Source: Chloroflexota bacterium
GTDB taxonomy: Bacteria; Chloroflexota; Ktedonobacteria; Ktedonobacterales; Ktedonobacteraceae
Length of the DNA: 24,935 bases
Assembly: GCA_005881495.1 (NCBI GenBank)
Contig: VBHI01000073.1
Span: 1 to 24,935, forward strand
Reading direction: 5' to 3'
In this document: positions 22,965 through 24,935 of the stretch, piece by piece
How positions within the stretch are numbered: the stretch's first letter is position 1
Layout: each line of letters opens with the position of its first letter
Translations under genes and position numbers: made by a program
Notes under the pieces: model-generated
What the model saw: only the letters and a program-made list of their open reading frames with translations
What the model was told of the DNA's origin: nothing
Databases searched by the model: none

Positions 22965-24448
22965 TGAAAAAGGATACCGAGGTGAAACGATTTATGCAAG
23001 CGAGACACAAAGGAGCGACACAACAAGTCGCCGCCGCTCGAGCAGGGATGAGTGAACGCACGGCACGCACCTACGAGCGAGCCAGGAAACTGCCCAGCCA
23101 GTTGAAGCGCCCGCACACATGGCGCACACGCCCCAACCCCTTTGAGGAAGACTGGCCGTGGGTGGTGGAGCAACTGGAACGGGATGAGGCGCTGCAAGCC
23201 ACGACGCTGTTTGCCCTGCTGTGTGAACGACATCCAGGGCGCTACCAGCTGGTGCAGGTGCGCACCTTGCAGCGGCATATCGCGCAGTGGAAAGCGTTGC
23301 ATGGCAAGGCCCACGAAGTCATCTTTGAACAGCAGCATCGGCCAGGGGAGCGTGGCCAATCGGACTTCACGCATATGGCTGACCTGGGCATTACCCTGGG
23401 CGGCGTTCCCTTTGCGCATCTGCTGTTCCATTTTGTGCTGACGTACTCGAACGCGGAAGCCGTGACGATTTGCTTCAGTGAAAGCTTCGAGGCGCTGGCC
23501 GAAGGCCTGGAGCGTTGTCTGTGGCAGGTGGGAGGCGTGCCCGAGCAGCATCGCACCGACCATTTGAGCGCGGCGGTGCGCCAGTTGAAGAAGGGCGAGC
23601 AGGAAGACTGGACCGAGCGCTACCAGGCGCTCATGACGCACTACGGCATGCAGCCGACCTGGAACAATACGGGGGTGGCGCATGAGAACGGCGACGTGGA
23701 GCAGTCGCATTTTCGCTTCAAAGAGGCGGTCGATCAGGCCTTGCGCGTGCGAAGCAGCCGGGACTTTGCCGACCGGCGAGCCTACGAAGCGTTCCTGCAG
23801 AACCTGGTGGCCAAACGCAACCAGAGTCGGGTGACGCGCCTGGCCCAGGAACGGACCGCACTGCGACCTTTACCGGCGGCGATGCTGGCTCCCTGCAAAG
23901 AACTGCGGGTGAGAGTGAGCCGCTTCAGCACGATTGCTGTGCTGGGCAACACGTATTCCGTGCCTTCGCGGCTGATCGGCACGACGCTGCTGGTGCGGGT
24001 GCGCGCCGAAACGCTGGAGGGCTATGTCGGCTCGTCGCACGCCCTCACTCTGCCGCGTCTGGTGGGCAAGCCGCAGCATCGCATCGACTATCATCACCTC
24101 ATCTGGTCGTTGGTGCGCAAGCCGGGCGCCTTTGCGGCCTACCGCTACCGCGATGATCTCTTCCCCACGACCACGTTCCGGCTGGCCTACGATCGCTTGG
24201 TGAGCGAGAGGGTCAGGCGAGCTGACCAGGAGTATGTGCGGATCCTGTACCTGGCGGCCTCAACCTGTGAGTCGGAGGTCGAGACCGCGCTCAGCTTACT
24301 GCTCGAAGCCGGCAAGCTCCCCACCAGCGCCGCGGTGCGCGACCTGGTCAGCGTTCCCTCGCCTGCGACGGTGCCGCAACTCGCATCACCGACGCTCGAT
24401 TTGTCGCCCTACGATCAGCTCTTGCCTTCCAGGAGGACCCATGCCTAA
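22964..24448 (+). CDS. istA: IS21-family transposase IstA
   Basis: 494 residues from GTG 22964 (AAGGAG 6 nt upstream); an ATG at 22931 is less likely because it lies in the hairpin and lacks a ribosome binding site. An N-terminal HTH (ATQQVAAARAGMSERTARTYE) precedes the rve catalytic domain with Asp134 (QSDFTHM), Asp199 (HRTDHLS) and Glu246 (NGDVEQSH). A C-terminal beta-barrel segment follows (TIAVLGNTYSVPSRL). The gene looks intact. It overlaps istB by 8 nt. Confidence 0.93.
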   Translation: MKKDTEVKRFMQARHKGATQQVAAARAGMSERTARTYERARKLPSQLKRPHTWRTRPNPFEEDWPWVVEQLERDEALQATTLFALLCERHPGRYQLVQVRTLQRHIAQWKALHGKAHEVIFEQQHRPGERGQSDFTHMADLGITLGGVPFAHLLFHFVLTYSNAEAVTICFSESFEALAEGLERCLWQVGGVPEQHRTDHLSAAVRQLKKGEQEDWTERYQALMTHYGMQPTWNNTGVAHENGDVEQSHFRFKEAVDQALRVRSSRDFADRRAYEAFLQNLVAKRNQSRVTRLAQERTALRPLPAAMLAPCKELRVRVSRFSTIAVLGNTYSVPSRLIGTTLLVRVRAETLEGYVGSSHALTLPRLVGKPQHRIDYHHLIWSLVRKPGAFAAYRYRDDLFPTTTFRLAYDRLVSERVRRADQEYVRILYLAASTCESEVETALSLLLEAGKLPTSAAVRDLVSVPSPATVPQLASPTLDLSPYDQLLPSRRTHA

Positions 24449-24935
24449 CCTGTCTCCTAATCGTCAGCAGGAACTGCGCGCCCTCTTAGGCCGTCTCAAT
24501 CTGGGCGGCATGGCGGCGCAGTTTGCCGAGCTGGCACTCAAAGCCGCCAAAGAAGGACTGTCTCACGAAGCCTATCTCTACGAGCTGGCGCGGCACGAGG
24601 AGGAACTGCGCACGCAGCGCCGCACCGAGCGCTTGCTGCGGCAGTCCGGCTTACCTGCTGACAAAACCTTTCGCACCTTCGAGCTGGCCCGACTCTCCCC
24701 GGCGCTGCAACTCCAGCTCGAACGGCTCAAGAGTGGCGCCTTCCTGACCGAGGCCACGAACGTGATCGCGGTCGGGACCCCAGGCGTCGGGAAAAGTCAT
24801 GCTCTGGCAGCAGTCGGCCATGAGCTTATCGGGCGCGGCCAGCCAGTCTACTGGACCAGTACCGCTGCCCTGGTGCAGCGCTTGCTGGCAGCCAAGCGCG
24901 ATCTGCGCTTGCCACAGGAACTGACCAAGCTCGAC
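24441..24935 (+). CDS. istB: IS21-family helper ATPase IstB (partial)
   Basis: The ATG at 24441 follows AGGAGG and overlaps the istA stop. 165 codons are present before the window ends, with no stop. The N-terminal helical region (RALLGRLNLGGMAAQF, ELARHEEELR, RTERLLRQSGLP) is followed by an AAA+ Walker A motif VGTPGVGKSH (Gly112-Ser119). IstB forms ATP-dependent assemblies on target DNA and recruits IstA. Confidence 0.93.
   Translation, partial: MPNLSPNRQQELRALLGRLNLGGMAAQFAELALKAAKEGLSHEAYLYELARHEEELRTQRRTERLLRQSGLPADKTFRTFELARLSPALQLQLERLKSGAFLTEATNVIAVGTPGVGKSHALAAVGHELIGRGQPVYWTSTAALVQRLLAAKRDLRLPQELTKLD

Larger units (their letters stand above)
22864..24935 (+). mobile_element. IS21-family element, incomplete at the window edge
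   Basis: End repeats, istA and the beginning of istB in the standard overlapping arrangement. The element has inserted into the IS607 tnpB at its RuvC-I codons. The right end and target duplication lie outside the window. Confidence 0.88.

Noticed and set aside
1..24935. CRISPR arrays, tRNA or rRNA genes, riboswitches
   Set aside because: I saw no regularly spaced repeats, cloverleaf-like sequences or recognisable aptamer cores on either strand.

Overview
The window is a purine-catabolism island set between blocks of insertion-sequence debris. No rRNA, tRNA or other taxonomic marker is present. The moderate-to-high GC and the dense, mixed IS content (IS607/TnpB, IS21, IS630, IS4-like and an integrase-core element, most of them broken) fit a large repeat-rich genome. 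From the style of these elements I infer a Ktedonobacteria-like member of Chloroflexota; this is an inference, not a marker-based assignment.

Layout: 1-1266 is minus-strand transposon wreckage, a DDE transposase N-terminus joined to a TnpB C-terminus. 1459-2703 holds a possible decayed IclR fragment and an intact IclR-family regulator. 2761-4644 holds an IS630 relic, a small MITE-like element, a 62-bp perfect palindrome and a frameshifted integrase-core IS. 4655-12651 is a plus-strand operon: uraD, urate oxidase, uraH, a FAD/[2Fe-2S] xanthine dehydrogenase subunit, the molybdopterin subunit, and an NCS2 purine permease fused to a second UraD-like domain. A probable 8-oxoguanine deaminase follows at 13060-14424. 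On the minus strand, transcribed toward it, lie allC, allB, a DUF3830 gene, hyi, a deleted pyruvate kinase and hpt (20654 down to 14464). 21381-24935 holds an IS607 element whose tnpB is cut by an IS21 element that runs off the window.

How the genes fit together: the permease imports purine, XDH makes urate, and uricase, UraH and UraD give allantoin. AllB and AllC open the ring and start nitrogen release. Hyi handles hydroxypyruvate derived from glyoxylate. Deaminase and Hpt deal with guanine-type bases and salvage. Ureidoglycolate-processing genes, glyoxylate carboligase and tartronate semialdehyde reductase are not seen.

The most striking regulatory observation is that three promoters (4655-4707 on plus, 20805-20858 on minus, 21155-21208 on plus) share the architecture TTGACA-N17-TATACT-N8-TGGAAA-N4-TTTTC. 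This places an IclR-like operator at each transcription start. Two of them drive the two catabolic operons. The third points into the IS607/IS21 block, so the gene it once drove appears to have been lost or displaced. Other points of interest are the permease-UraD fusion with His replaced by Tyr at the catalytic position, the inverted domain order in the XDH subunit, an uricase with Arg where I expect the catalytic-region His, an internally deleted pyruvate kinase, and the perfect palindrome.
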